A DNA stretch of 42,336 nt from an uncultured Flavobacterium sp. (GCF_946479975.1 NZ_CAMLIX010000014.1:1-42336), one strand, 5' to 3'. Numbered from the stretch's first letter, positions 16,467 to 25,625 are shown. Made by a program: numbers and translations. Notes: generated from the letters alone by a model not told the origin.

Positions 16467-16600
16467 AACACATAGAAACATAGATTCTATGCTCAAAATA
16501 GAAGCTAGAGAGAAACATTTCTTTCACATAGTATAAACTATGTGAATTTTAACTAGTGAAACGCCTTTTTTAAGTATGCTAAACTATGTTTCTATGTGTT
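16467..16600. repeat. MITE-like element with 17-bp terminal inverted repeats
   Basis: AACACATAGAAACATAG at 16467-16483 and its exact reverse complement at 16584-16600 bound a 134-bp element. Inside are a CACATAG/CTATGTG palindrome (16525-16544) and GTGAAACGCC. A shorter relative with the same right end and the same GTGAAACGCC lies at 41588-41659. No ORF. It sits between galM and galK. Confidence 0.65.
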
Positions 16601-16656
16601 AAAATTTAAATTAAAGATTATTACAATTCCAAAAACCACAATATACTAACAACATA

Positions 16657-17817
16657 ATGAATGATATTTTAATACAGAATACCGTTGCTTTTTTTGAGAA
16701 ATCTTTCGGATCATCTCCAGAAAAAACGGTGCTTTCTCCAGGAAGAATTAATATTATTGGAGAACATATTGATTACAATGACGGTTACGTTTTACCAGCG
16801 GCAATTGACAAAGTGATTTGTTTTGCTTTTTCTAAAAACAACACCAAAACTTCTAAAATAATCGCAATTGATTTGAATGAAGAATTTGAAATCGATTTGA
16901 CTCAGGAAGTAAAACTGAGCGATGTGGTTTGGACGAATTACATTCGTGGCGTAATCAAACAATTGCAGGATAACGGATTTTCGTTTGATGGTTTCAACTG
17001 TGTTTTCAGCAGTAATATTCCGGTTGGTTCTGGATTATCTTCTTCTGCAGCTTTAGAATGCGGAACGATTTTCGGAATCAAAGCTCTTTTTGATTTAAAA
17101 ATTGAGAAAGTAGATATTTCTTTATTAGGACAAAAAGCAGAACATTGGGTTGGTATCAATTGCGGTATTATGGACCAGTTTTCAAGCGTTCACGGTCTTG
17201 AAAATAAAGTGATCAAATTAGACTGTAACACATTAGATTTTGAATATCATAATGCCGACTTCAAAGATTATTCGCTGATTTTATTTGATTCTAATGTAAA
17301 ACATTCGCTTTTTACATCAGAATATAATACCAGAAGATTGGAATGTGAAGAAGGTTTATCTATCATAAAAACTCATTTTCCAGAAGTTAAAAGTTTCAGA
17401 GATTCTTCTGTAGAACAAGTTTTAAGTTTGAAGGATAAAATGACTGAAAAAGTTTTCGACAGAGTTCATTTTGTTGTCAAAGAAATTAGCCGCGTTATTA
17501 AAGCGTGTGAAGCTTTAGATGCTGGAAATATTGAACTTTTAGGAGAATTACTTTTTGAAACGCATTACGGTTTATCGCAAGAATATGAAGTAAGCTGCGC
17601 AGAATTAGATTTCTTAGTAGATACTGCAAAAGAAGATAATGCAATTATTGGTTCTCGCCTTATGGGAGGCGGTTTTGGAGGCTGTACCATTAATTTAGTT
17701 AAAAAAGGACATGAAAATGAGGTGAAAAGTAAGTTTTCGAAACTTTATTTAGATACATTTGGAATTGAATTAAAATTCTATGATGTAAAAATCTCAAACG
17801 GAACAACTTTACTTTAA
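16657..17817 (+). CDS. galK: Galactokinase
   Basis: Phosphorylates alpha-D-galactose to galactose 1-phosphate with ATP. GHMP kinase, 386 aa. The galactokinase signature GRINIIGEHIDYNDGYVLP is near residue 30, the ATP loop PVGSGLSSSAALE near 120, and the third GHMP motif SRLMGGGFGGCTINL near the end; NCGIMDQF contains the catalytic Asp. The gap to galM is 216 nt and holds a repeat element, so galK may keep its own promoter. galT follows after 17 nt. Confidence 0.96.
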   Translation: MNDILIQNTVAFFEKSFGSSPEKTVLSPGRINIIGEHIDYNDGYVLPAAIDKVICFAFSKNNTKTSKIIAIDLNEEFEIDLTQEVKLSDVVWTNYIRGVIKQLQDNGFSFDGFNCVFSSNIPVGSGLSSSAALECGTIFGIKALFDLKIEKVDISLLGQKAEHWVGINCGIMDQFSSVHGLENKVIKLDCNTLDFEYHNADFKDYSLILFDSNVKHSLFTSEYNTRRLECEEGLSIIKTHFPEVKSFRDSSVEQVLSLKDKMTEKVFDRVHFVVKEISRVIKACEALDAGNIELLGELLFETHYGLSQEYEVSCAELDFLVDTAKEDNAIIGSRLMGGGFGGCTINLVKKGHENEVKSKFSKLYLDTFGIELKFYDVKISNGTTLL

Positions 17818-17834
17818 TACCACAACACACTACA

Positions 17835-18893
17835 ATGAAAAATTTTGACATTAATGAAGATCCGCACAGACGCTACAACCCATTGCTAAATGAATGGGTA
17901 CTAGTTTCACCTCATCGTGCAAAACGCCCATGGCAGGGACAAAACGAAACAATTTCGGCAGAAGAACTTCCAAAATACGACCCAACTTGTTATTTGTGTC
18001 CAGGAAATGTTCGTGCTAACGGAGTGAGTAATCCGGCATATGAAAGCAGTTTTGTTTTTGAAAATGATTTTGCTGCAATGAAACAGGACGAAATTATTTT
18101 TGAAGACGATATCAAACATACTTTTTTTAAAGCAAAACCAGAACAGGGAATTTCTCGAGTAGTTTGTTTTTCTCCACGTCACGACTTGACTTTACCAGAA
18201 ATGGAAATTGCCGACATCGAAAATATCATTAAAACCTGGCAGAAAGAATATACTGATTTAGGAAACATCAAGTATATTAATCACGTTCAGATTTTTGAAA
18301 ATAAAGGAAGTGTAATGGGATGTAGTAATCCACATCCGCACGGACAAATCTGGGCGCAGTCTTCGCTGCCAACTCAGGTAGAAAAAACACAAAACTGTTT
18401 AAAATCCTACTACGATAAAAATAAAAATACACTTTTAGAAGATTATGTTCAGGCTGAATTAAGAGCCGGCGAAAGAATCGTAATCGAAAATGATTATTTT
18501 GTGGCACTAGTTCCTTTCTGGGCAATCTGGCCTTACGAAACGATGATTGTGAGCAAAAGAGCAGTAAACAAAATCACGAATTTTACAGCCGAAGAAAGCA
18601 GCGCTTTCGCTAAAATCTTAAAGCAGTTGACTACGAAGTACGATAATTTATTTAATACTTCATTTCCTTATTCTTCAGGAATTCACCAATCGCCAACAGA
18701 TGGTTTAGATCATCCCGAATGGCATTTCCACATGCATTTTTATCCGCCATTGTTAAGATCGGCAACGGTGAAGAAATTTATGGTGGGTTACGAAATGCTG
18801 GGCGAATCGCAGCGTGATATTACTCCTGAAAAAAGTGCTGAAATTTTGAGACAACTTTCAGATGTACATTATAAAAGTGCGGTAAAAGCGTAG
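17835..18893 (+). CDS. galT: Galactose-1-phosphate uridylyltransferase
   Basis: Exchanges UMP between UDP-glucose and galactose 1-phosphate. 352 aa, HIT superfamily. Zn-site Cys residues are in CYLCPGN, the active-site motif HPHGQIWAQ carries the nucleophilic His, and a second His-rich region reads HPEWHFHMHFYPP. Starts 17 nt after galK; co-transcription is near certain. galE is not in the window, so UDP-galactose epimerase must be encoded elsewhere. Confidence 0.96.
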   Translation: MKNFDINEDPHRRYNPLLNEWVLVSPHRAKRPWQGQNETISAEELPKYDPTCYLCPGNVRANGVSNPAYESSFVFENDFAAMKQDEIIFEDDIKHTFFKAKPEQGISRVVCFSPRHDLTLPEMEIADIENIIKTWQKEYTDLGNIKYINHVQIFENKGSVMGCSNPHPHGQIWAQSSLPTQVEKTQNCLKSYYDKNKNTLLEDYVQAELRAGERIVIENDYFVALVPFWAIWPYETMIVSKRAVNKITNFTAEESSAFAKILKQLTTKYDNLFNTSFPYSSGIHQSPTDGLDHPEWHFHMHFYPPLLRSATVKKFMVGYEMLGESQRDITPEKSAEILRQLSDVHYKSAVKA

Positions 18894-18948
18894 TGATTTT
18901 GATGTGCTAAAGTCCAAAAACAAAAAATTTAACACATTTCTTCTGGAA

Positions 18949-18969
18949 TAAATGTAAAAAACACATTTG
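18949..18969. promoter_or_regulatory. Predicted AraR operator 5 (symporter)
   Basis: TAAATGT-N7-ACATTTG, symmetric over six bases on each side. It lies immediately upstream of the predicted symporter promoter, not over it, unlike the araB site. It ties the transporter to the arabinose regulon instead of to the adjacent gal genes. Confidence 0.65.
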
Positions 18970-18976
18970 CTGATAG

Positions 18977-19005
18977 TTGATTTATAAATTTTTATTTTAC
19001 ATTTG
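18977..19005 (+). promoter_or_regulatory. Predicted symporter promoter
   Basis: TTG at 18977-18979 and TACATTTG at 18998-19005, spacer 18 nt; close to the Flavobacterium consensus. Start of transcription would be near 19011, giving a leader of about 138 nt. Confidence 0.5.
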
Positions 19006-19148
19006 GCTTCCACTTTTATTTTCATAAAAAAATAACAGAAATAAAACACATCTCGCAATTTTAGCAAGATTTAAATAAACACATCAGAAATCATAAAACC
19101 AATTAAACAAATTAAATCCTATAATAATTATTTAAAATACTACTAACA

Positions 19149-20834
19149 ATGAACCAAAACCTCGCTTTCGCAGATTATGCGGTTTTTATTATCTATTTTA
19201 TCGTAGTTTCTGTCTACGGTTACACGGTTTACAGAAAACGTAAACAAGACGAACAAGATGCTAAAGCTTACTTTTTGGCTGAAGGAAATCTAACATGGTG
19301 GGCAATTGGAGCTTCTCTTATTGCTTCTAACATCTCAGCAGAACAATTCATCGGAATGAGTGGTGAAGGTTTCTTTTTAGGAATCGCTGTTGCCGCTTAC
19401 GAATGGCTTGCTGCTATTGCACTTATTATTGTAGCTGTATGGTTTATTCCGGTATATCTTAAAAACAAGATTTACACAATGCCACAGTTCTTAAAAACGC
19501 GTTACAACGAATCAACTGCTTTGATTATGGCGGTTTTCTGGTTGTTTTTGTACGTTTTTGTAAACTTAACTTCTATTCTTTATTTAGGAGCTGTTGCTAT
19601 TAACGGTCTTGCTGGTGGAGAATATCTTCATGCTATCATGATTGGTTTAGCTGTTTTTGCTTTATTTATTTCTCTTGGAGGAATGAAAGTTGTAGCTTAC
19701 ACAGACGTTATTCAGGTTGCTGTATTGATTATTGGAGGTTTGGTAACTTCTTATATCGCTCTTACAACAGTTGGACAATACTTTGGTGTTGGTGAAAATG
19801 CAATTGCAGGTTTCAAAGTTTTAATGAGAGAAGCTCCTGAGCATTTCAAAATGATTATTCCAAAACCAAATGCAACTTCTTCTCAGCTTGAAATTGACAA
19901 ATATTTGACTTTCCCTGGATTGTTATCTTACGCTGCTGGTATCTGGATCATCAACTTAAACTATTGGGGATGTAACCAATACATTACGCAGAGAGCACTT
20001 GGAGCAGATTTACAAACGGCTCGTACAGGTATTTTATTTGCTGGTATGTTAAAATTATTAATGCCGCTTATCGTAATGCTTCCTGGTATCGCTGCTTACG
20101 TTTTATACACAAACGGACATTTACCTCAATTAGTTGGAGGAAAAGATGGAGCTTATTCTGCTGTTTTAACATTCCTTCCAACTGGATTAAAAGGACTTTC
20201 TGTTGCTGCTTTAACTGCTGCAATTGTAGCATCTTTAGCTGGAAAAGTAAACAGTATTTCTACTATCTATACATTAGATATTCATAAAAAATACATTCAA
20301 AAAGAAGCTGGTGAAAAACAACAAGTAAACATTGGACGTCTTGCTGTTTTTGCTGCTATGCTTTTAGCTGTTTTATTTACATGGAACGACGTATTAGGAA
20401 TTGGTGGTGTTGGAGGATTTACATACATCCAAAAATACACAGGATTCATCAGCCCTGGAGTTTTTGCTATGTTCTTCTTAGGTATGTTCTGGAAAAGAAC
20501 TACTGGAACAGCAGCAATCGTGGGTGTAATCTTAGGATTCGTATTATCTGTTTTATTCAACGAATATGCTCCAGCTTTGTTTGGAAACGATACACTTTTA
20601 TACACAGCTTACCCTAACGGAAAAGGAGCTTTTGAAATTCCTTTCCACATTTGTATGGGATTATCATTCTTATTTACAATGTTAGCCATGATCGGAATCA
20701 GTTTCGCTGGACCAAAAGTAAACCCTAAAGCATTCGAGACAGAACCTGGAATGTTTAAAGTTAAACCGCAGACAACAGTCTTAATCGTAATTACGCTTTT
20801 GATTATTGTGGCGCTTTATGTTAAGTTCTGGTAA
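19149..20834 (+). CDS. Sodium/sugar symporter (SSS family, SGLT-like)
   Basis: Inner-membrane Na+-coupled sugar transporter, 561 aa, with about 14 membrane segments. It resembles the Vibrio galactose symporter vSGLT: SNISAEQFIGMSGEG at TM1-2, AAYEW followed by IYTMPQFL, and NLNYWGCNQYITQRALGA in the middle. Its gene follows galT, which might suggest galactose, but the operator TAAATGT-N7-ACATTTG in front of it is shared with araB, abfA and araR, so L-arabinose is at least as likely. Substrate cannot be settled by reading. A strong terminator follows. Confidence 0.9.
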   Translation: MNQNLAFADYAVFIIYFIVVSVYGYTVYRKRKQDEQDAKAYFLAEGNLTWWAIGASLIASNISAEQFIGMSGEGFFLGIAVAAYEWLAAIALIIVAVWFIPVYLKNKIYTMPQFLKTRYNESTALIMAVFWLFLYVFVNLTSILYLGAVAINGLAGGEYLHAIMIGLAVFALFISLGGMKVVAYTDVIQVAVLIIGGLVTSYIALTTVGQYFGVGENAIAGFKVLMREAPEHFKMIIPKPNATSSQLEIDKYLTFPGLLSYAAGIWIINLNYWGCNQYITQRALGADLQTARTGILFAGMLKLLMPLIVMLPGIAAYVLYTNGHLPQLVGGKDGAYSAVLTFLPTGLKGLSVAALTAAIVASLAGKVNSISTIYTLDIHKKYIQKEAGEKQQVNIGRLAVFAAMLLAVLFTWNDVLGIGGVGGFTYIQKYTGFISPGVFAMFFLGMFWKRTTGTAAIVGVILGFVLSVLFNEYAPALFGNDTLLYTAYPNGKGAFEIPFHICMGLSFLFTMLAMIGISFAGPKVNPKAFETEPGMFKVKPQTTVLIVITLLIIVALYVKFW

Positions 20835-20861
20835 TAAATTATCAGTTCTAATCTCTCTATT

Positions 20862-20904
20862 TTTACAGCTGTTGTTTGTCATGAACAACAGCTGTAAATT
20901 TTTT
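20862..20904 (+). terminator. Symporter terminator
   Basis: Perfect 15-bp stem TTTACAGCTGTTGTT / AACAACAGCTGTAAA, 7-nt loop, then a T run. Confidence 0.9.
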
Positions 20905-20927
20905 AAAGAGCATCTATTAATTTTTTT

Positions 20928-20998
20928 TGCCACAAATTGCACAAATTTTCACTAATTATTTTCTGTAAAATTTGTGGAAATTCGTGTAATTCGTGGCA
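20928..20998. repeat. Intergenic inverted repeat, GCCAC...GTGGC family
   Basis: TTGCCAC on the left and GTGGCAA on the right, with imperfect internal pairing of CACAAATT and AATTTGTG. Related to the repeats at 5521 and 25626. The remaining spacer up to 21087 holds only AT-rich ATCTGTGGC-like text. Confidence 0.5.
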
Positions 20999-21087
20999 AC
21001 ATCTATACTCTCACAGATTTTTTAAAATCATTTTAATCTTTTAATCTGTGGCAAAAAAATAAACGTATTTATATTAAAATTAAAATC

Positions 21088-21867
21088 ATGCAGTTATCAT
21101 TAACCCAAAAAATCATTATCGTTACCGGCGGCGCAAAAGGAATTGGTTTAGGAATCGTTAAGGTTCTAGCCGAAGAAAATGCAATTCCGTTTATCGTTGG
21201 ACGTAACGAAGATGATAATATCAAAGCCGTAGAAGAATTAAAAGCCATTGGAAAGGAAGCACATCAAGTTGCTGCCGATCTAACAAAACCTGAAGACTGT
21301 AAAAAAGCCGTTGAAACCATTATCGCTAAATTCGGAAGAATAGACGGATTGGTAAACAATGCCGGAGTTAATGACGGCGTTGGATTAGAAAACGGAAATT
21401 ATGAAGATTTCGCTGCTTCACTTCACAAAAATTTAGTGCATTATTATTTGATGGCACAACATGCACTTCCATATTTAAAAGAATCGAAAGGAGCAATTGT
21501 AAACATCGGTTCTAAAACTGCCGAAACAGGACAAGGCGGAACCTCAGCCTACGCTGCTTCAAACGGTGGAAGAAATGCCTTAACCAGAGAATGGGCCGTT
21601 GAATTACTAAAATACAGCATTCGTGTAAACGCGGTAATTGTAGCTGAATGTTACACACCACTGTACGAAACATGGATAAATACTTTTGAAAATAAAGAAG
21701 AAAAACTAGCGGCAATCACTAAAAACATTCCATTAGAAAACAGAATGACAACAGCAGAAGAAATTGCTAATATGGTTGTTTTCTTGTTGTCTGAAAAATC
21801 AAGCCACACTACCGGACAGCTTATTTATGTTGATGGAGGTTATACGCATTTAGATCGATCTATTTAA
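21088..21867 (+). CDS. SDR oxidoreductase, probable L-fucose-type dehydrogenase
   Basis: Short-chain dehydrogenase of 259 aa with the Rossmann motif TGGAKGIGLGI and NNAG. The C-terminal part (AECYTPLYETWINTF, IYVDGGYTHLDRSI) resembles bacterial L-fucose dehydrogenases, which oxidise the free sugar to the lactone. Its place with a UxaA dehydratase, a second SDR, a FAH hydrolase and a mutarotase supports step one of a non-phosphorylating 6-deoxyhexose pathway. Oddity: the active-site YxxxK reads YAASN, so the usual catalytic Lys is Asn. It is separated from the rest of the operon by the divergent AraC gene. L-rhamnose or a related sugar is an alternative substrate. Confidence 0.7.
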   Translation: MQLSLTQKIIIVTGGAKGIGLGIVKVLAEENAIPFIVGRNEDDNIKAVEELKAIGKEAHQVAADLTKPEDCKKAVETIIAKFGRIDGLVNNAGVNDGVGLENGNYEDFAASLHKNLVHYYLMAQHALPYLKESKGAIVNIGSKTAETGQGGTSAYAASNGGRNALTREWAVELLKYSIRVNAVIVAECYTPLYETWINTFENKEEKLAAITKNIPLENRMTTAEEIANMVVFLLSEKSSHTTGQLIYVDGGYTHLDRSI

Positions 21868-21877
21868 TTTTTTTTTC

Positions 21878-22024
21878 GCCCCAGATTAAAGGATTAAAAA
21901 TGATTTTGTCAGCTTCTTTTTGTCAGGCTGAGCGGAGTTGAAGCCCACGTCCAATTGGAGCGCCCTTCGACTTCGCTCAGGGTGACAAACTAAAATGAAT
22001 CATTTTAATCCTTTTAATCTGTGG
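21878..22024. repeat. MITE-like element, copy 1 (inverted relative to 25747)
   Basis: The outer ends are inverted copies of CAGATTAAAGGATTAAAA (left) and TTTTAATCCTTTTAATCTG (right). The core at 21921-21987 is a long hairpin whose right arm reads CTTCGACTTCGCTCAG and whose left arm carries two changes from the perfect complement. A near-identical core, in reverse orientation, lies at 25783-25849. No ORF. Confidence 0.65.
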
Positions 22025-22034
22025 CATAAATTTT

Positions 22035-22137
22035 TCCCGCAGATTCCGCAGATTGAGCAGATTTTTTAATTAGTGAAATTCAAGCTAATTTTTTCACGCA
22101 TAATTAGCAGATTTAAATTCGTGAATTCGTGGCGAAT
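22035..22137. repeat. Short intergenic repeats downstream of the AraC gene
   Basis: CCCGCAGATT/CCGCAGATT direct repeats near 22035, then AATTCGTGAATTCGTGGCG-like text ending at 22137 that matches repeats in the 25619-26064 spacer. No gene; may terminate the AraC transcript. Confidence 0.4.
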
Positions 22138-22142
22138 TAACT

Positions 22143-23012
22143 TTATTTAATTCCTGCACTATTCTTAAACTCCGAAGGCTTAATTCCCTTAAACTTCTTA
22201 AAAAGTTTATTGAAATTCGAAGCCGTTTTATAACCACAATCATACGCGATTTCAGACATGCTTTTATCGGTTTCCAAAAGCAATTTGCAAGCATTTGAAA
22301 TTCTGATTTCATGCAGATAATCCACAAAATTCTTTTTCGTTTTTAAACGAAACATTCTACAGAAAGAAGTCCGTGTCATATTCGCGACAGCGGCGATTTC
22401 TTCTAAGGAAATATTCTTTTTATAATTTTTATTCACATATTGAAAAACCTCAGAAAGCCGATCAGCTTTCGAATCTTTCTGCATCAGAGAATAAATTTCG
22501 TCATTAATATAAATCTTATCCTGACTGTCCGAAAGAATTGATAAGATTTCGAAAAGTCCGACAATTACTTCGAAGTCTTTTTTAGAAACTAATTTCTCAA
22601 GTTTTTTCGCAATCTGCTTATTTGTTTTTCCTATGATTGAAATTCCCTTTCCAGCCTGAAAAAAAAGTTCGTTGATTTTTTGAGTTTCTTTTAATTCATA
22701 AAAAGTCGGTCCGAAAATATCTTTATGAAAATATACGACAATCGAATTGGCTTTTAAATCTTCAATTCCCTGATAATATTTTTCGTCATTCAGCCAAACG
22801 TGCGGAATATCAGAACCTAAAAAAACCATATCTCCAGGTTCAAATGGCATCACCGAATTTCCGATAATTCGTTTGCCAAAACTCTCTTTTACATACACCA
22901 ATTCCAATTCTGGATGCGAATGAAACGGCGCCTGAAAAAATGGTTCAATCCGATTTAAAACCGAAACTTTTGAGTTGAGATAAGACGTTATTTTTGTTTG
23001 TTCCAATTTCAT
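22143..23012 (-). CDS. AraC-family transcriptional regulator
   Basis: 289 aa. The N-terminal cupin-like sensor (about 20-110) contains FHSHPELELVYV and PGDMVFLGSDIPHVW. The C-terminal AraC domain (about 190-285) has two helix-turn-helix motifs, ISLEEIAAVANMTRTSFCRMF and MSEIAYDCGYKTASNFNKLF, ending GIKPSEFKN. Divergent from the UxaA-family gene with 149 nt between start codons, so it likely controls the 6-deoxyhexose operon. The predicted -7 box lies 5-12 nt from the start codon, which would make the mRNA almost leaderless. Confidence 0.88.
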   Translation of the reverse strand: MKLEQTKITSYLNSKVSVLNRIEPFFQAPFHSHPELELVYVKESFGKRIIGNSVMPFEPGDMVFLGSDIPHVWLNDEKYYQGIEDLKANSIVVYFHKDIFGPTFYELKETQKINELFFQAGKGISIIGKTNKQIAKKLEKLVSKKDFEVIVGLFEILSILSDSQDKIYINDEIYSLMQKDSKADRLSEVFQYVNKNYKKNISLEEIAAVANMTRTSFCRMFRLKTKKNFVDYLHEIRISNACKLLLETDKSMSEIAYDCGYKTASNFNKLFKKFKGIKPSEFKNSAGIK

Positions 23013-23016
23013 ACTG

Positions 23017-23024
23017 CAAAGATA
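23017..23024 (-). promoter_or_regulatory. Predicted -7 box for the AraC gene
   Basis: TATCTTTG on the minus strand matches TAnnTTTG, only 4 nt upstream of the ATG at 23012, implying a very short leader. Confidence 0.45.
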
Positions 23025-23161
23025 ATTAAAGATTATACACGGATAATATCAGGCTAATAACAAAAGGCTAAAAAAACTAATTTTATTTTTCGTTTTATGC
23101 CGAAATTTTATTGAAAATAAAGTGCTTAACGACAACACAAAAAAGAAAAAAAACAAACACA

Positions 23162-24817
23162 ATGCTGGAGAATACAACTAAAAAACTGGTGGTAAAACTA
23201 CATCCGGACGATAATGTTCTGGTTGCTTTAACCGACTTACAAAAAGGGGAAACTATTCTTTTTGAAAACGAAACTTACGTTTTGCAAGACCTCATCAAAG
23301 CCAAACATAAATTCTACATGCAAGACATGAAGCAGGGAGAAGAGGTAAATATGTACGGTGTTTTGGTGGGAAAAGTGCAAAATGATATTGTGAAAGGAAG
23401 TTTAATGACGACCGAAAACTTAAAACACGCTGCAGATCCTTACGCCTACAGAAATGCTTCGTACGAGTGGAATGCGCCTGATGTTTCGAAGTTTGAAAAC
23501 AGAACTTTTAAAGGTTACAAAAGAAAAGACGGACGTGTTGGAACAGCAAATTACTGGCTTTTTGTACCGACTGTTTTTTGTGAAAACCGAAATCTTGACG
23601 TAATAAAAGAAGCATTGCACAAGCAATTGGGTTATGCGGTAACAGACAAATACAATCAATTTACGCACGAATTACTGGAAAGTTATTTGAACGGAAATGA
23701 CATTAACGATATTAATATTGAATTGAATCCGACTCCAAAAAACAAACGTGTTTTTGAAAACGTGGACGGAATCAAATTCTTAAATCACCAAGGCGGTTGT
23801 GGCGGAACGCGTCAGGATGCTTCTACTTTAAGCGCTTTATTGGCTTCTTACGCCAATCATCCAAACGTTGGTGGAATTACACTTTTAAGTTTAGGATGCC
23901 AGCATTTACAAGTTCAGGATTTTGTAAATGATGTAAAAAGACAAAACCCAGAATTTGATAAACCGTTGTTTATTTTTGAACAACAACAAACAGAAAGCGA
24001 AGAAGTTCTGATTACAAATGCCATCAAAAAAACGTTTGAAGGTTTAATTGAAATCAACAAATACGAAAGAACAGATGCTCCTTTAAGCGATTTATGCATT
24101 GGCGTAAAATGTGGCGGAAGTGATGGTTTCAGTGGTGTTTCTGCAAATCCAGCTGTGGGTTATACTTCGGATTTGGTAGTGGCTTTAGGCGGAAAAATTC
24201 TTTTGGCAGAATTTCCAGAATTATGCGGCGCTGAGCAAAATCTAATCGACAGATGTATTACAGAAGATAACGCTAAAAAATTCATTAATTTAATGGAGTC
24301 TTACGACGAACTGGCTCATAAGGTGGGGTCAGGTTTTCATATGAATCCGTCTCCTGGAAATATTAAAGACGGTTTAATCACCGATGCTATCAAAAGTGCG
24401 GGAGCTGCAAAAAAAGGCGGCACTTCTCCTGTAGTTGACGTTTTAGATTATACCGAATTGGTTACAAAACCAGGTTTAAGTTTGGTTTGTACGCCAGGAA
24501 ATGATGTTGAAGCAACAACTGGAAAAGCGGCTTCTGGAGCAACTTTAATTTTGTTTACAACAGGTTTAGGAACTCCAACTGGTAATCCGGTTTGTCCTGT
24601 AATTAAAGTGGCTACGAATTCTGTTTTGGCAACTAGAATGAAAGATATCATCGACATTGACTGCGGACCAATTATTAGCGGTGAAAAATCTATTGAAGAA
24701 ATGGGTGAGGAAATTTTAGAATATTGTATCAAAGCGGCAAGCGGCGAAATTATTCCGAAAGCGGTTCAATTAAACCAAGATGATTTTATTCCGTGGAAAC
24801 GCGGCGTATCTTTGTAA
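23162..24817 (+). CDS. UxaA-family dehydratase (altronate/galactarate dehydratase family)
   Basis: 551 aa from the ATG at 23162 (MLENTTKKLVVKL); the ATG at 23111 would add 17 basic residues without family support. A SAF-type N-terminal domain (about 10-95) is followed by the large dehydratase domain (about 120-545) with NHQGGCGGTRQD, LGCQHLQ and IGVKCGGSDGFSG, the usual family motifs for metal and substrate binding. Family members dehydrate altronate or galactarate. Here no uxaB, uxaC or KDG genes are near, and the neighbours are two SDRs, a FAH hydrolase and a RhaM-like mutarotase, so dehydration of a 6-deoxyaldonate such as L-fuconate is inferred. Confidence 0.82.
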   Translation: MLENTTKKLVVKLHPDDNVLVALTDLQKGETILFENETYVLQDLIKAKHKFYMQDMKQGEEVNMYGVLVGKVQNDIVKGSLMTTENLKHAADPYAYRNASYEWNAPDVSKFENRTFKGYKRKDGRVGTANYWLFVPTVFCENRNLDVIKEALHKQLGYAVTDKYNQFTHELLESYLNGNDINDINIELNPTPKNKRVFENVDGIKFLNHQGGCGGTRQDASTLSALLASYANHPNVGGITLLSLGCQHLQVQDFVNDVKRQNPEFDKPLFIFEQQQTESEEVLITNAIKKTFEGLIEINKYERTDAPLSDLCIGVKCGGSDGFSGVSANPAVGYTSDLVVALGGKILLAEFPELCGAEQNLIDRCITEDNAKKFINLMESYDELAHKVGSGFHMNPSPGNIKDGLITDAIKSAGAAKKGGTSPVVDVLDYTELVTKPGLSLVCTPGNDVEATTGKAASGATLILFTTGLGTPTGNPVCPVIKVATNSVLATRMKDIIDIDCGPIISGEKSIEEMGEEILEYCIKAASGEIIPKAVQLNQDDFIPWKRGVSL

Positions 24818-24853
24818 AAGACTCTATTAAATAACTATAAAAAATTATATCAA

Positions 24854-25618
24854 ATGTTTTCATTACAAAATAAAAAAGCAATTATCACAGGCGGTGGAAG
24901 CGGAATCGGAAGAGCGATTTCTGTTCTTTTTGCTAAACAAGGAGCAGAAGTCCATATTCTAGAATTGACAGAAGAAAGCGCAAAAGAAACGGTTGAAGAA
25001 ATCAAATCGGCTGGTGGAAGTGTTTTTGCTCACGCTTGCGACGTTTCAAATCACGAACAAGTAAATGCAACTTTCGAGAAAATCGGAAATATAAATATTC
25101 TAGTTAATAACGCTGGAATTGCTCACGTTGGAAAAGTGGACACGACTTCAGAATCTGATTTTGACAGAATTATGAATGTAAACGTAAAAGGAGTTTACAA
25201 CTGTCTTCACGCTTCTATTCCGGCGCTAAGAAGTTCTGGTGGAGGTGTTATTTTGAACCTGGCTTCAATCGCTTGCTGGGTTGGAATTCCAGATCGTTTT
25301 GCTTATTCTACTGCAAAAGGTGCAGTTATGGCAATGACTTTATCAGTTGCAAGAGATTATTTGAATGATAAAATCAGATGTAATTCGATTTCTCCTGCAA
25401 GGGTTCACACGCCATTCGTAGACGGATTCATCGCTAAAAATTACCCAGGAAAAGAAGAAGAAATCTTCGAAAAATTATCTCAATCACAGCCAATCGGCCG
25501 TATGGGAAAACCGGATGAAGTTGCGACTTTAGCGTTGTTCCTATGCAGCGACGAATCATCTTTCATCACAGGTTCTGATTATCCAATTGATGGCGGTTTT
25601 ATTAAATTGAATAACTAA
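24854..25618 (+). CDS. SDR, probable 2-keto-3-deoxy-L-fuconate-type 4-dehydrogenase
   Basis: 254 aa. Rossmann motif TGGGSGIGRAI and NNAG; active site with Ser in LNLASIACW and YSTAK, an intact YxxxK. The C-terminal segment SPARVHTPFVDGF and QPIGRMGKPDEVA resembles 2-keto-3-deoxy-L-fuconate dehydrogenases, which oxidise the C4 hydroxyl to give the 2,4-diketo acid cleaved by a FAH hydrolase. It starts 36 nt after the UxaA-family gene and is surely in the same operon. Substrate is inferred from resemblance and context. Confidence 0.8.
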   Translation: MFSLQNKKAIITGGGSGIGRAISVLFAKQGAEVHILELTEESAKETVEEIKSAGGSVFAHACDVSNHEQVNATFEKIGNINILVNNAGIAHVGKVDTTSESDFDRIMNVNVKGVYNCLHASIPALRSSGGGVILNLASIACWVGIPDRFAYSTAKGAVMAMTLSVARDYLNDKIRCNSISPARVHTPFVDGFIAKNYPGKEEEIFEKLSQSQPIGRMGKPDEVATLALFLCSDESSFITGSDYPIDGGFIKLNN

Positions 25619-25625
25619 GAAATAT

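Noticed and set aside
23162..24817. Altronate dehydratase of a hexuronate pathway (uxaA)
   Set aside because: The family fits, but no uxaB, uxaC, kdgK or kdgA gene is near and the neighbours are those of a 6-deoxyhexose route, so the symbol was withheld.
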